Assembly: GCF_002868715.1 (NCBI RefSeq)
Contig: NZ_PKLZ01000015.1
Span: forward strand, 42,138 to 106,137
Reading direction: 5' to 3'
Length of the DNA stretch: 64,000 nucleotides
Origin: Kineobactrum sediminis
Lineage (GTDB): Bacteria; Pseudomonadota; Gammaproteobacteria; Pseudomonadales; Halieaceae
In this document: positions 22,960 through 32,280 of the stretch, piece by piece
Layout of the letters: every line of letters begins with the position of its first letter
Numbering within the stretch: position 1 is the stretch's first letter
Notes under the pieces: model-generated
Told to the model about the DNA's origin: nothing
What the model saw: only the letters and a program-made list of their open reading frames with translations
Databases searched by the model: none
Translations under genes and position numbers: made by a program

Positions 22960-23925
22960 TTAAAAGCCGAAGGCCCCGCGGCGCAACCAGTCGTGCACGA
23001 AGGCAAGTTTGCGATGGGCTGTTTCTGAAAGGGCATAGAGATAAACGTCCGACAATCCCATGGAACGATTAATATGATTGACGCGGGTGGCAAGCGCAGT
23101 TGCAACGTTGATCAGCAAAGCACAATCGGGCTCTGAGTAAGGGTCCCAGTTTCCCGGGGGTAACTCTGGCGAAGTCAACCCGGTGGCGACAAAGCTGTCG
23201 GTAATATCTGTGAGGTGCAACAGGTGTGCAGCCGTTTCCGCCCAGTCTTCGTGAGGATGCGCTGAGGCGTAGCTGGTCAGGTAGAAAAGATCCCAGTCTT
23301 TGGGAGGACCTTGATCATAATGCCTCTGGAGCGCCGCAGTGTAATCCGATCGTTCATCTCCAAAAATCTCCCGAAATGCGGTCAGAAAGTCATTACGCAA
23401 GCTCAGCCGCCACCAAAGCATATGAGCAATTTCGTGGCGCATGTGTCCGATCATGGTTCGGTAGGGTTCATCCAGAGCCTCTCTGCGGGTAACGCGTACC
23501 ACTGGGTCCGCCTCGGTCACACTGATTGTTACGACGCCATCGCCATGGCCCATGGCAGCTATCATGGTGCCATCGGCGAGCATGTGAAAAATGGGGCGCG
23601 TTCCCGGATCTTCAGGCCTGAACCAGTGCCAACGGCCAAGATTGTCCAGAACCCAGCGTTTTGCCGCTTCGGTATCTTCCCAGTTAGAGATAGCGTTGGG
23701 AATATCCGGATCCGGAGCCAGCGCAGTCATGGCGCAGGACCGGCAGAAAGCACCTTCCTCGGGCGCAATCCAGTTGCAACCAATAATTTTGCGATTTGCG
23801 CAGAATGGCGGCGTGGGCAGAAAAGCCCGGGCCTGGGGATCATAGGCTACCGGTGTGCCATCGGCGGTGGTCAGGTTGTGAAACCACAGGGTTCCAGAGC
23901 CAACCGGGTTGGAGAAAGTTAACAT
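22960..23925 (-). CDS. Putative zinc-binding metallopeptidase (Peptidase_Mx-like)
   Basis: This 321-residue protein has an N-terminal cysteine cluster resembling a zinc ribbon (CANRKIIGCNWIAPEEGAFC, then RSCAMTAL) and a gluzincin-like HExxH within GHMRHEIAHMLWWRL near residue 170. WAETAAHLLHL may supply a third ligand downstream. This arrangement matches the putative zinc-binding metallopeptidase family PF15887. The start is taken at ATG 23925; a TTG two codons upstream is possible. It is divergent from the M17 aminopeptidase gene, sharing a spacer of about 120 bp. Confidence 0.82.
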   Translation of the reverse strand: MLTFSNPVGSGTLWFHNLTTADGTPVAYDPQARAFLPTPPFCANRKIIGCNWIAPEEGAFCRSCAMTALAPDPDIPNAISNWEDTEAAKRWVLDNLGRWHWFRPEDPGTRPIFHMLADGTMIAAMGHGDGVVTISVTEADPVVRVTRREALDEPYRTMIGHMRHEIAHMLWWRLSLRNDFLTAFREIFGDERSDYTAALQRHYDQGPPKDWDLFYLTSYASAHPHEDWAETAAHLLHLTDITDSFVATGLTSPELPPGNWDPYSEPDCALLINVATALATRVNHINRSMGLSDVYLYALSETAHRKLAFVHDWLRRGAFGF

Positions 23926-24048
23926 ACACAAACGCCTCCAGCGTGATTGGTGGGTTATGCTCAGGGGCTTTTACTGCTATTTGATCTGTGCTTTTTAAAA
24001 TCATAAAACCATCTATAATCCGAGTGAGTCGTTTTCGGAGTATGGTCA

Positions 24049-25545
24049 ATGAAGCCTGAGTTTCCAGCATTACACCATTTAGCACTACGGAAAGACAGCT
24101 CAATACCAGCCGTGTGGGATTTCGGGCCTGACGTAGGCGTTGTGCTGCTGGTGCCGGAAAACGATAGAAAGGCTGTAGAAAATACGCCCTGGTCTGTTCT
24201 CCTGGGAAAAGTACTTTCGAAATATCTGGCATCGGAAAATCCGGTGTTTTTGTCCACCCCCCATGGCGGCCGAGCGGCGACTGTCTATGTGCCTGACCAG
24301 CTGCCGACTTTCAAAGCGCTTACCCTGGCGCGAAAGGCTATAGGGCCCCTGATGGCCGAACGTCCGGTTGCGGTCAATATCATCTCCCTTTTAGTCGATG
24401 ATGAGTGTGGAAGTGCCATGGCTGAAGCTCTATTGGCCGCCTTGCATGCTGGTCTCTTTCATCTGCCGCGGATCTCAGACAAGCCATCCGAACCAAACGA
24501 CCTAAGGGATATCAACTTCTTTGGCAATTTCGAAAAAGCTCGCTTCGGATATGCTGAAGCTACGGCAGAAGGCAACAATTTGGCCCGCTGGCTCACTCAT
24601 TTGCCGGGTAACTATTTAACGCCCGGTATTTATCGGGACTTTGCGGAGTCGCTGGCATGCAAGGAGGAATGGCGAGCACAATTCTATGACCGCGATAAAT
24701 TGGAGGAGTTGGGGGCTGGTGCTTTTCTTTCCGTTGTTGAGGCCAGCCCGATCAGGGACGCCGGGATATTGCACCTGGAATATCGCCCGCCGGGGGCCGA
24801 GGGGAAACCGCTAGCATTGGTCGGTAAAGGAATCTGTTTCGACACCGGCGGAAGCAACCTGAAAGTGAGCGGAAGTATGCTGGGGATGCATGGTGACATG
24901 CAAGGCAGTGCCGTCGCCCTGGGCACCTTTCTCGCCCTTACCCGCCTTGAGTTTGACCAGCCAGTGGACTGCTGGCTGGCCCTGGCGGAAAACCATATTG
25001 GATCCCGAGCGGTAAAGTGCAACGATGTCATTACTGCTTTGGATGGGACGACGATTGAGCTCATCAATACAGATGCGGAGGGGCGAATGGTGTTGTTGGA
25101 CACATTGGCTCTCGTGTCCCGCGGAAAGCCTCGCGCGATTGTTGACTACGCGACGCTGACAGGAGCCGTCGGAGCGGCTCTGGGGCAGCGAATGGCCGGC
25201 GCCATAACCAATCGCCGAAAGTGGATTGAACCGATTATCCAGGCGGGTGAGCAGTGCGGTGAGCGGATCTGGCCGTTTCCGTATGAAGACGATTACGATG
25301 AGGACCTCGAGTCCAACGTGGCAGATACGCTGCAATGCAGAAAGACAGGGCAAGGAGACCATATCTACGCGGCCCGTTTGCTTGGCCGTTTTGTTGACGA
25401 CGATATTGGTTGGGTGCATGTGGACATGGCTTCTTCTGGTACCCATCCGGGTGGACTGGCTCATATACCGACAGACCTGCAGGGATTTGGGGTCCGCTTT
25501 GGGGTGCATTGGCTTACGCAAATAGGTAATGACACGCATTTGTAA
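24049..25545 (+). CDS. M17 leucyl aminopeptidase family protein
   Basis: This 498-residue protein carries the M17 catalytic motifs: KGICFDTGGSNLK (Lys, Asp, Lys), GDMQGSAVALG (Asp ligand) and the signature NTDAEGRMVL (Asp/Glu ligands and catalytic Arg) near residue 345. It would release N-terminal amino acids from peptides in the cytosol using two metal ions. The N-terminal 150 residues form the regulatory/hexamer domain. CGGAG precedes ATG 24049. All key residues are present. Confidence 0.92.
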   Translation: MKPEFPALHHLALRKDSSIPAVWDFGPDVGVVLLVPENDRKAVENTPWSVLLGKVLSKYLASENPVFLSTPHGGRAATVYVPDQLPTFKALTLARKAIGPLMAERPVAVNIISLLVDDECGSAMAEALLAALHAGLFHLPRISDKPSEPNDLRDINFFGNFEKARFGYAEATAEGNNLARWLTHLPGNYLTPGIYRDFAESLACKEEWRAQFYDRDKLEELGAGAFLSVVEASPIRDAGILHLEYRPPGAEGKPLALVGKGICFDTGGSNLKVSGSMLGMHGDMQGSAVALGTFLALTRLEFDQPVDCWLALAENHIGSRAVKCNDVITALDGTTIELINTDAEGRMVLLDTLALVSRGKPRAIVDYATLTGAVGAALGQRMAGAITNRRKWIEPIIQAGEQCGERIWPFPYEDDYDEDLESNVADTLQCRKTGQGDHIYAARLLGRFVDDDIGWVHVDMASSGTHPGGLAHIPTDLQGFGVRFGVHWLTQIGNDTHL

Positions 25546-25771
25546 CCTTATGTGGTAAAGCCACGGTTGCATTTATCGTGCTCGATGCCAGGGTGTTTTC
25601 CGAGATCACCTCTTAAGTCCGGAACCGCAGTTTGCGGATACAGCGTAAGGGCCTGTCTCAGAATGGCGGCGGTGTATATGGCATGAAACCATGTTACCCT
25701 TATTTTCGAGTTAATTTTTCTAACGAAATTGATAGCATTAATATTATTCGAAAAATACACGAGGTATGGAA

Positions 25772-26167
25772 ATGAAAATTGTCAGAGTGCAGGATATTAT
25801 TAATACTGAACGTGAAGTCCACGGTCCGGGCTGGACCAGCCGCCGGATGCTGTTGAAGAAAGACGGCATGGGATTTTCGTTCCACGAGACCATTATTCCC
25901 GCCGGTGCCGAGCTCAACCTCTGGTACAAGCATCATCTGGAAGCGGTCTACTGTGTAGCCGGTAACGGTACCATTACTGACAAGGCGACGGGCGAGACTC
26001 ACGAAATCTCCGACGGTACACTCTACGCACTCGACAAGCATGATCAGCATACCCTTCGCGGTGGTACTGAAGACATGCGCCTGATTTGTGCCTTTAATCC
26101 CCCGGTTACCGGTCGTGAAGTCCATGATGAAGATGGCGCTTACCTGCCGGACGATAGCGAAGGCTGA
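25772..26167 (+). CDS. ectC: L-ectoine synthase
   Basis: This 131-residue cupin converts N-gamma-acetyl-diaminobutyrate to the compatible solute ectoine. Conserved blocks include [46 protein letters not shown] and [15 protein letters not shown]. With ATG 25772 as start, Glu57, Tyr85 and His93 fall exactly at the iron-ligand positions known from studied EctC proteins. GAGGT lies at good distance; the ATG at 25766 is too close. No ectA, ectB, ectD or ask_ect is next to it, so it is an orphan ectC, perhaps using imported precursor or acting in reverse or on another substrate. Confidence 0.92.
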   Translation: MKIVRVQDIINTEREVHGPGWTSRRMLLKKDGMGFSFHETIIPAGAELNLWYKHHLEAVYCVAGNGTITDKATGETHEISDGTLYALDKHDQHTLRGGTEDMRLICAFNPPVTGREVHDEDGAYLPDDSEG

Positions 26168-26295
26168 TTCACCTCCCGGGGCCATCTGTCCATGCTGGCA
26201 TGTCCTGCCAGCAACTCCCGTACCGCCGGATTTTATGTGACAAGCCCTTTCCAGAGGACTATGGTAATCGTAGTTAACGAGTTGAAGAGCATCTT

Positions 26296-26448
26296 ATGAA
26301 CAAACTACCTTTAAATATGGGCGGCCTGTTTTCAACGCTGTCAGTACTCGCCCTGCTGATGTTATCCCTCACCGCCTGCAATACCATTCAGGGTGCTGGT
26401 GAGGACCTTGAGCGAGGAGCGGAGGAAATCCAGAAAGCTGCAAGCTAG
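26296..26448 (+). CDS. Entericidin-family small lipoprotein (second copy)
   Basis: This 50-residue lipoprotein has lipobox LLMLSLTAC and then NTIQGAGEDLERGAEEIQKAA. It is a close paralogue of the protein at 21151, sharing the FS.LSVLALL signal core. GAAGAGC lies before ATG 26296. The upstream spacer has short direct similarity to the first copy, suggesting an old tandem duplication later separated by inserted genes. Confidence 0.88.
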   Translation: MNKLPLNMGGLFSTLSVLALLMLSLTACNTIQGAGEDLERGAEEIQKAAS

Positions 26449-26497
26449 GCATTCTGGAAGCAGCTTGCATGGAGGCCCACCTCTAGGGGGCACCCCT

Positions 26498-26719
26498 TCA
26501 CTTGCCAAGCCGTTCCTCGCATGCCTCCTGGGTCTGGCTGATGATCATGGCGCCACTCTCATTGCGCCCGAACCACCCACCGTCACGCTCTGTGCATCCT
26601 TTACTTGCCTTGGACGATCCACCTTCGTCGGCAGAATCCGCTGGCAAGTCGCCTCCACAGCTTACGAGAATTGTCGCGAACAGTGCGAACACCAGATTGG
26701 CACGGGCTTTGAATGGCAT
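26498..26719 (-). CDS. Small lipoprotein of unknown function
   Basis: This 73-residue protein has a signal sequence with lipobox (LFATILVSC) near residue 20 and a low-complexity linker (GGDLPADSADEGGSSKASKG). Its compact C-terminal part has two cysteines (CTERDGGWFGRNESGAM, then EAC). AAGGAGTACTTT directly before ATG 26719 is an excellent ribosome binding site and decides the start. No family was recognised. It converges on the entericidin gene. Confidence 0.7.
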   Translation of the reverse strand: MPFKARANLVFALFATILVSCGGDLPADSADEGGSSKASKGCTERDGGWFGRNESGAMIISQTQEACEERLGK

Positions 26720-27029
26720 AAAGTACTCCTTGGGCAGATGCAAGGCTTTGGGCGCGATGAAGTTCCAGCGCCGCCGCGCAGGCTTTAAGAAAAATATGGC
26801 TCGTGTTCCACAAACCATAACAACTTAAAGGCTACAGTAAGAACTTGGTCACGTCGAACCGCCACGTTCGGCTGCTGGTTACAGGCAAGTATGCGCCAGC
26901 GATCGCGTTTACCAGCATCCCATTCATCTTTGACAGGACCCTGTCCGCCATCTAGTTTTAAAGTGCACGCAGAACCTCAGGAAAATTTTTGCAGGCGCTC
27001 TCCTACGAACACTGCGATCGACTGGAATT
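26720..27029. other. Divergent spacer between lipoprotein and antiporter
   Basis: No gene was seen in these 310 bp. It should contain the promoters of the small lipoprotein (minus) and the antiporter (plus). No clear operator or riboswitch stands out. Confidence 0.35.
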
Positions 27030-28238
27030 ATGGACACAGAGACACTTATTCCGCTTGTTGGAATAGTCATCGTTGCCGCGCTGCTGGTGAAAGCCGGCTT
27101 CGAACGCTTACGTCTTCCTCCCCTGATTGGCTACATTTTTATCGGTTTCTGCTTGCGGGCTGCGGATACACACTGGGGGCTTCTACCGGATGATGCGGAA
27201 TCCGTATTCGGTTTTTTTGCGAAGCTTGGGGTGATTACACTGCTGTTTACGGTGGGGCTCAAAAGCCATCCCGGCAAGCTGGTTCGTCGTCTTAAAAGTG
27301 CCGGTCTGGTATGGCTTGGAAACGTGATCATGAGCGGTCTCATCGGTTTCTGGGCGGCGTCCTTTTTGGGCTTCGATTTCATTCCTTGCCTGATTGCGGG
27401 GGTAGCATTGACGGCTACCAGCGTGGGCATTCCCTCGGCTATCTGGGAACGAACAGGGGCCATCGAGACCGACGACGGCCAGTTCTTTGTGGAGGTCGCG
27501 GAGATGGATGACGTTTCAGGCATCCTCCTTCTCACGATCCTGTTCGGACTCCTGCCCGTTTTGCGTGACGGTGTCGGTGAAAGTGCCGGGCTGGCCTGGA
27601 TGACTCTGCGTACGGTGGGATGGGTGTTGCTAAAGCTGACACTGTTTGGTGCCGCCTGTTTTCTGTTTGCGCGCTATGCGGAAACACCAGTCGTGCGATT
27701 TTTTTCCAGAAGCGAGACAAAGACCGATGCGGTGATCAGCTGTACCAGTCTCGCTATCCTGATTGCGGGGCTGGCGGATCTGCTGGGTTTTTCCGTAGCG
27801 ATTGGCGCTTTCTTCGCCGGCCTTGCGTTCAGCCGAAACCGGGAAGTTGTCGAAAACCAGACCCCCTACAATACCTTGTGCGACCTGTTCGTACCGTTCT
27901 TTTTTATAGGGATCGGCCTGAGCGTGCCGCCTTCCACGCTGGACCAGGCCTTGATTCCCGGTTTGCTGCTGTTGGTGGCCGCGGTGACGGGCAAGCTTCT
28001 GGGCACACTTCCGGTCGCCGCGGTAATAAGGGGAATGGGAATGGGCGGGGCAATCACGCTGGGCGTCTCCCTGATTCCCCGCGCCGAGATTTCCATGATC
28101 ATTATGGAGCGTGCCCACCGAATCGGCGACTGGGCGGTACCAGGTGAACTTTTCTCCGCCATGGTAGTGGTAGTGCTGAGCACCTGTCTAATTACACCCC
28201 CTCTTCTGGTTTGGCTGATCCGGCGATATGCGAAATAA
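27030..28238 (+). CDS. CPA2-family cation:proton antiporter
   Basis: This 402-residue membrane protein has about 12 hydrophobic helices and Na+/H+-exchanger (PF00999) hallmarks: LPPLIGYIFIGF near residue 30, LFTVGL near 72, VALTATSVGIP near 125, and FVEVAEMDDVSGI near 155 with the acidic pair for ion transport. GAFFAGLAFS lies near 250. It would exchange Na+ or K+ for protons at the inner membrane and help with pH or salt balance. No TrkA-N domain follows, so it is a short CPA2 form. GGAATT lies before the start. Confidence 0.9.
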   Translation: MDTETLIPLVGIVIVAALLVKAGFERLRLPPLIGYIFIGFCLRAADTHWGLLPDDAESVFGFFAKLGVITLLFTVGLKSHPGKLVRRLKSAGLVWLGNVIMSGLIGFWAASFLGFDFIPCLIAGVALTATSVGIPSAIWERTGAIETDDGQFFVEVAEMDDVSGILLLTILFGLLPVLRDGVGESAGLAWMTLRTVGWVLLKLTLFGAACFLFARYAETPVVRFFSRSETKTDAVISCTSLAILIAGLADLLGFSVAIGAFFAGLAFSRNREVVENQTPYNTLCDLFVPFFFIGIGLSVPPSTLDQALIPGLLLLVAAVTGKLLGTLPVAAVIRGMGMGGAITLGVSLIPRAEISMIIMERAHRIGDWAVPGELFSAMVVVVLSTCLITPPLLVWLIRRYAK

Positions 28239-28252
28239 GCAGCCATACGCTC

Positions 28253-31195
28253 TTACTTCGAAGACTCCTTTTTACTGGATGAAACCAATTGCTGGCAACC
28301 AGCCTGGCCACTGGCGGTGCCCGGTTCCACCAGGGGGAGCAGTGCCGCGGGTGGAAAAATCATCGCGCCCAGCAGTGCCAGTGCGCCCCGCGCTATCAAT
28401 TCATCGCTGACCATGTCTACATTGTAATTGGCAAAATTGCCGTAGACCCTCACCGGGCTGCTGCTGGAGAGAACGCTGAAATCCTTGGGCCTTGCTTCCA
28501 GAACCAGTTCATAGGTTTCGTTGGCAAAGTCTATCTCGCCCTTGCCGACGATATTGCTGTCGGAGGTTGCCATGGTCAGAGCCTCGACGTTTGCCTGGCC
28601 CTTGCTGGCCTCAAGTTTGGCATACAGGCACAGGATCTCCAGCGGTTCGGGCTGCTCTTCCCCCAGACTGAGCAATACTTCCCCGAGGTCCAGTCCTGCC
28701 GCTTCCACCAGTAAGGCATTGATTTGACCATCGCTCATTAACAGTTGCAGGCTGCCGTCAATACTTGCCAGAGCCTGGTCCGGGGAGTTGCCTTCCATTG
28801 TCAGTTTTCCGTCCCCTCCAAAAATACCTTTGGTATCAGCAGCGATATTAAAGTGCTCGGTGAACTCCTTGAGGTTGACGCGGGAGATTTCGAGCCTCCC
28901 GTTGCTCCGGGCCGGATCGAAATTGGCATTGATTTCTCCGTTCAGTGTGAATTTGCCCTTGGCAAAGTGAAGGGCGAGGGGGTGCCCTTTGAGTATGCCG
29001 TCTTCCAGGTCCAGTTCCAGGACCACCTCCTCAAAAGGGACTTTTCTTGCCCGCATCTCCAGCGCCTTGAAGTCGACATGCGCGTCCACGGCCTTGAGTC
29101 GTTCGCGCATGAGCCCCGCGGTCGGGAGTATTTCCTCCCGGGCCTCTTGTCGACGTGCCAGTGCTTCCAGGGCGGGGGAAGTGGCTTCTCCACGTCCGGT
29201 AGCGGGGGCCGCGCCAATCACCGGCAGAAGATCGTCCAGGTCCAGCAGGCGAGAGTTCAGGTTCGCCCATACTTCCGGCCGCTCGCCGAGCGTGGCGCGC
29301 CACCGCACCGTGCCGGATAGGTCGCTATTGCCCACGGTGCCGTCGATTTCCCGCAGGACCCAGAATTTCTCTTCGTCGCGCTTGAGCCTGGCATCGATAC
29401 TATAGGGAGGAAGATGGGGCAGTATGAAGGGTGTGATGTACCACAGCTGCGCTGGATCAGGCCCTTCGACATGTACTTTCAGGTCGACGCTATTCAGCAG
29501 CATGGGCTGGGTGATGGTGCCGTTGGCCTGAATTATGGTTTCGTCGAAAGTCGAATTCAAAGAGAGAGGGTAGGGCTTGTGTGGATCGTCCAGGTCCAGC
29601 AAGGGGCCTCCGTTTAGCTCAAGGTTAAACGGGTGGTTGCGCAGGATCCCGCTTGCGGTGAGCTGGATTCCGACACCGCTGCTCTCCATGGTTTGGCTGG
29701 CGAGCCGGATATCGATGTCGTTATTCATGTTGTCGTGCCAGTAGCGCAGGCGGCTTTTCTCCAGCAGGAGAGTCTCGTCCTTCATGCTGGCGCTAACTGT
29801 TCCTTCAAGATAGCCAAGTTGCGTAACCTCGACGGTCGGCAATACTCGCCCCATATCCATCTTCGTGAGTTCGATATCGATGCTGCCCTGGGGCAATGGC
29901 TGGGATCCATCCACGCTGCCAACGACGGTGAAGCTCCCTTCGCCCAGCTTGCCGGACAAGTTTCCAATTTCAAGTCGGCCGGATGCCAGGTGTGCGCGAA
30001 GATCGATATTATGAAGTTGCCTTCCCTTTAAAATCAGCTGCTGGGCCTGGAGGTCGAGATCAAAATCGAGTTGCTTGAGTTTTGCTGTTTGTGTCTTGAC
30101 CAGACTTTTCCAGCGCATGCCGTTTTCCGTTTCGGTTTTCTCATCAGCAAACTCTTCCCTGTCGGATGGCATCAGTCCTGGTAAAGTCTTGTCCAGGTTA
30201 AGGGCCTCGATATTGAACGCTACGTTGAGATTGGGTCGCTCTTGTCCTTCGATCCAGGTCACTTCTCCCTTGAACTCGTTATTCGCGAAATTCCCGTCGA
30301 GGTTTTCCAGGCGCCATTTGGTATCCCGTCGTTGCATGACACCCTCAACCCGGTAGGCCGCGTCACGCGTTTCATAGCCGAAAAGTCGGGTTATCTCAGT
30401 ACTATTCGGTCCTTGCAGGGAGAACTGGAATTCCAGGGATTGCAGGCTTGTCAGTGTGTCGCTTTGGCCATCCAGTGTCAGCTGGTGTTCGCCCCAATCC
30501 AGATTACCGCGCAGGGCATAAGCCCCGGGCTGTGTGCGGTTTTCGAGAAGCGCGGCGGTGACTTTTCGCGGCGGATCGCCGGTGAGATCGAATGCCAGTG
30601 ACTTGCCCTTGAAAGACCCTTTGCCGTTGAAACGCAATTTCTGGCCCTGGGTGGTATCAACCTCCATGGCAATATCAGTCTCTTCCTCGGAAGCCACATA
30701 ATTCAGCTTGCCATCACTGATTTCGATCTCTTCAAAACGGGTTTGAAAGAATGGCGGCTCATCTTTTTCGGAGATCAATGCCTGCCAGTTGCTGCCTTTA
30801 TCTGGCGATCGTTGCAAATGAATGCGCGGCTTGTCGAGCGTAAGTCTCTCCACAACCAGTTTTTGGTTTAGCAGAGGCCGGAGATTGATTCGTGCGGAGA
30901 TCGATTCGGCGCTGGCGATGTGCGCCTCTTCGGCCCAGGACGCGTTTGCAAGAGTGGGTCGCTTTATTGTCAGCGTGGGCGCCATGGCCCAGTCCACTTC
31001 GATGCCGCCTGACCAGTGTACCTCGCGGTTCCAGTTTTTTTCGACACGACTCTGTATCTGGTCGCTGATCCAAACTGTTTCCATAGCCAGGGCGATTACT
31101 GTCAGGATGGCAACCGCGTGCCCGAGAATAACCATGATCCCACCACCGATAATGGCGAGTATAGTTTTCAGGGGTTGCCACAAGAAACTCTGCAA
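28253..31195 (-). CDS. AsmA-family protein
   Basis: This 980-residue protein has one N-terminal membrane helix (residues 10-40) followed by the AsmA start pattern IQSRVEKNWNREVHWSGGIEVDWAMAPTLTI and long stretches of beta-strand repeats. The C-terminal AsmA-like region (GGDGKLTMEGNSPDQALASIDG, SLQLLMSDGQINALLVEAAGLD) ends near the stop. AsmA/TamB-like proteins bridge the periplasm and help lipid transport or outer-membrane assembly. GGAGAG lies 7 bp before TTG 31195, so the TTG start is favoured over ATG 31135. A Lys-rich tail closes the protein. Confidence 0.88.
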   Translation of the reverse strand: MQSFLWQPLKTILAIIGGGIMVILGHAVAILTVIALAMETVWISDQIQSRVEKNWNREVHWSGGIEVDWAMAPTLTIKRPTLANASWAEEAHIASAESISARINLRPLLNQKLVVERLTLDKPRIHLQRSPDKGSNWQALISEKDEPPFFQTRFEEIEISDGKLNYVASEEETDIAMEVDTTQGQKLRFNGKGSFKGKSLAFDLTGDPPRKVTAALLENRTQPGAYALRGNLDWGEHQLTLDGQSDTLTSLQSLEFQFSLQGPNSTEITRLFGYETRDAAYRVEGVMQRRDTKWRLENLDGNFANNEFKGEVTWIEGQERPNLNVAFNIEALNLDKTLPGLMPSDREEFADEKTETENGMRWKSLVKTQTAKLKQLDFDLDLQAQQLILKGRQLHNIDLRAHLASGRLEIGNLSGKLGEGSFTVVGSVDGSQPLPQGSIDIELTKMDMGRVLPTVEVTQLGYLEGTVSASMKDETLLLEKSRLRYWHDNMNNDIDIRLASQTMESSGVGIQLTASGILRNHPFNLELNGGPLLDLDDPHKPYPLSLNSTFDETIIQANGTITQPMLLNSVDLKVHVEGPDPAQLWYITPFILPHLPPYSIDARLKRDEEKFWVLREIDGTVGNSDLSGTVRWRATLGERPEVWANLNSRLLDLDDLLPVIGAAPATGRGEATSPALEALARRQEAREEILPTAGLMRERLKAVDAHVDFKALEMRARKVPFEEVVLELDLEDGILKGHPLALHFAKGKFTLNGEINANFDPARSNGRLEISRVNLKEFTEHFNIAADTKGIFGGDGKLTMEGNSPDQALASIDGSLQLLMSDGQINALLVEAAGLDLGEVLLSLGEEQPEPLEILCLYAKLEASKGQANVEALTMATSDSNIVGKGEIDFANETYELVLEARPKDFSVLSSSSPVRVYGNFANYNVDMVSDELIARGALALLGAMIFPPAALLPLVEPGTASGQAGCQQLVSSSKKESSK

Positions 31196-31206
31196 CGGGA
31201 CTCTCC

Positions 31207-31254
31207 AAAGGATCAGTTGCCGGAGTCAGGCCAAAAGATCAGTGCCGGAGTAGG
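31207..31254. repeat. Short direct repeat pair upstream of the AsmA gene
   Basis: GGATCAGTTGCCGGAGTCAGG (31210-31230) and AGATCAGTGCCGGAGTAGG (31236-31254) are imperfect tandem copies just before the AsmA ribosome binding site. They may be binding sites or simple slippage products. Confidence 0.4.
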
Positions 31255-31279
31255 GTGCTCCGCTGCATACACTACCAAC

Positions 31280-31303
31280 CAGCCGGCCCTGGGAGACCGG
31301 CTG
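31280..31303 (-). terminator. Hairpin after the PRC-barrel gene
   Basis: CAGCCGG and CCGGCTG form a perfect 7-bp stem with a 10-base loop, 67 bp downstream of the PRC-barrel stop. No T-run follows, so intrinsic termination is uncertain. Confidence 0.35.
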
Positions 31304-31369
31304 TTACCTATTTCCAGTTTGCTGGTGGACCTCGTTATCAAGAGAGCCCGGGGTCACCGCTGCGAGGTA

Positions 31370-32050
31370 TTACAGGAATCTCGGATCGAAATCCTGGGTT
31401 TCCTCCACGTCAGTAACCTTAAGATCAGTGACGATACTTCCATCCTTTTTGATGGACACTTTTGTTGCACGAATAGTGCGCGAATCGTCATCGAACAACG
31501 CATCCGGATTCATCTCCACCACATAGTGGGTCACCATACCGGTTTTTGGATGAACCAGAATGTCCTCCACTTCACGCATCTGGCCATCAGCGAATTTGAT
31601 ATCACTGCCGATAAGCCGACTTACCAGCCGGCCGCGGGCCTCGCCCTTGGTCAATTTCAGCTGATCGCGAGGCAGGTCGACGTCGGCGTCCCTGATAAGC
31701 AGGTTTACACCGCCGTAGTAGCCATCCTCTACCTCTACGGCTTTGTAGTTAACGAAGCCGTCTTCCCCGGTATAAAAGCTGTACGGATAGGGTACTTCGA
31801 AGAGTACGTACTGGATGCGCGTTCCTTTTTCATTAAGGATAAGCTCTTCGACCTGTCCTACAGGGTTGGCAATGTTCTTGACGTCTCCAGCGAGAATCTC
31901 TCCTGCCGGTATTGCCTCTTCGCGCATCGCTGCCCAGTTCTGGATATCTTTCTGCATTTTGGCTTTTTCGTCTTCGGTCTGCGCCAGAAGAGGGCCGGCG
32001 GACAAAGCCGATGCCAGTACGGTAGCAACCACAAAAGTATTCAATTTCAT
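31370..32050 (-). CDS. Exported PRC-barrel domain protein
   Basis: This 226-residue protein has a signal peptide (MKLNTFVVATVLASALSAGP, cleaved after LLAQ). Two beta-barrel-like modules follow: GEILAGDVKNIANPVGQVEELILNEKG near residue 50 and LVSRLIGSDIKFADGQMREVEDILVH near residue 140. The pattern is typical of PRC-barrel proteins linked to envelope or photosynthetic functions; a role cannot be assigned. AGGAGG at ideal distance fixes ATG 32050. Confidence 0.85.
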   Translation of the reverse strand: MKLNTFVVATVLASALSAGPLLAQTEDEKAKMQKDIQNWAAMREEAIPAGEILAGDVKNIANPVGQVEELILNEKGTRIQYVLFEVPYPYSFYTGEDGFVNYKAVEVEDGYYGGVNLLIRDADVDLPRDQLKLTKGEARGRLVSRLIGSDIKFADGQMREVEDILVHPKTGMVTHYVVEMNPDALFDDDSRTIRATKVSIKKDGSIVTDLKVTDVEETQDFDPRFL

Positions 32051-32280
32051 TTGATGACCTCCTATCATGCACGATTGGGTGAAACTCACTGTGTTTACTA
32101 TAGAACTTAGTTCGGTCTTGCAAAAATGCAAACCCGTCCAATAAAGAAGGGTCACCGTAGGCTGTTGTTTTTGTTTCAACTCGTCGTGACGATCAGGTTA
32201 GCGCCGGCCAGCAAGCTGGTTTATTCTTGGCGGGTCAGGTAGCCGGGCCAATTTATGGGGCCTTAAACGGGAGCAGCGCC

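Noticed and set aside
31016..32110. Plus-strand open frame of 364 codons across the AsmA start and PRC-barrel gene
   Set aside because: It spans two real minus-strand genes and their promoter and has no family features.
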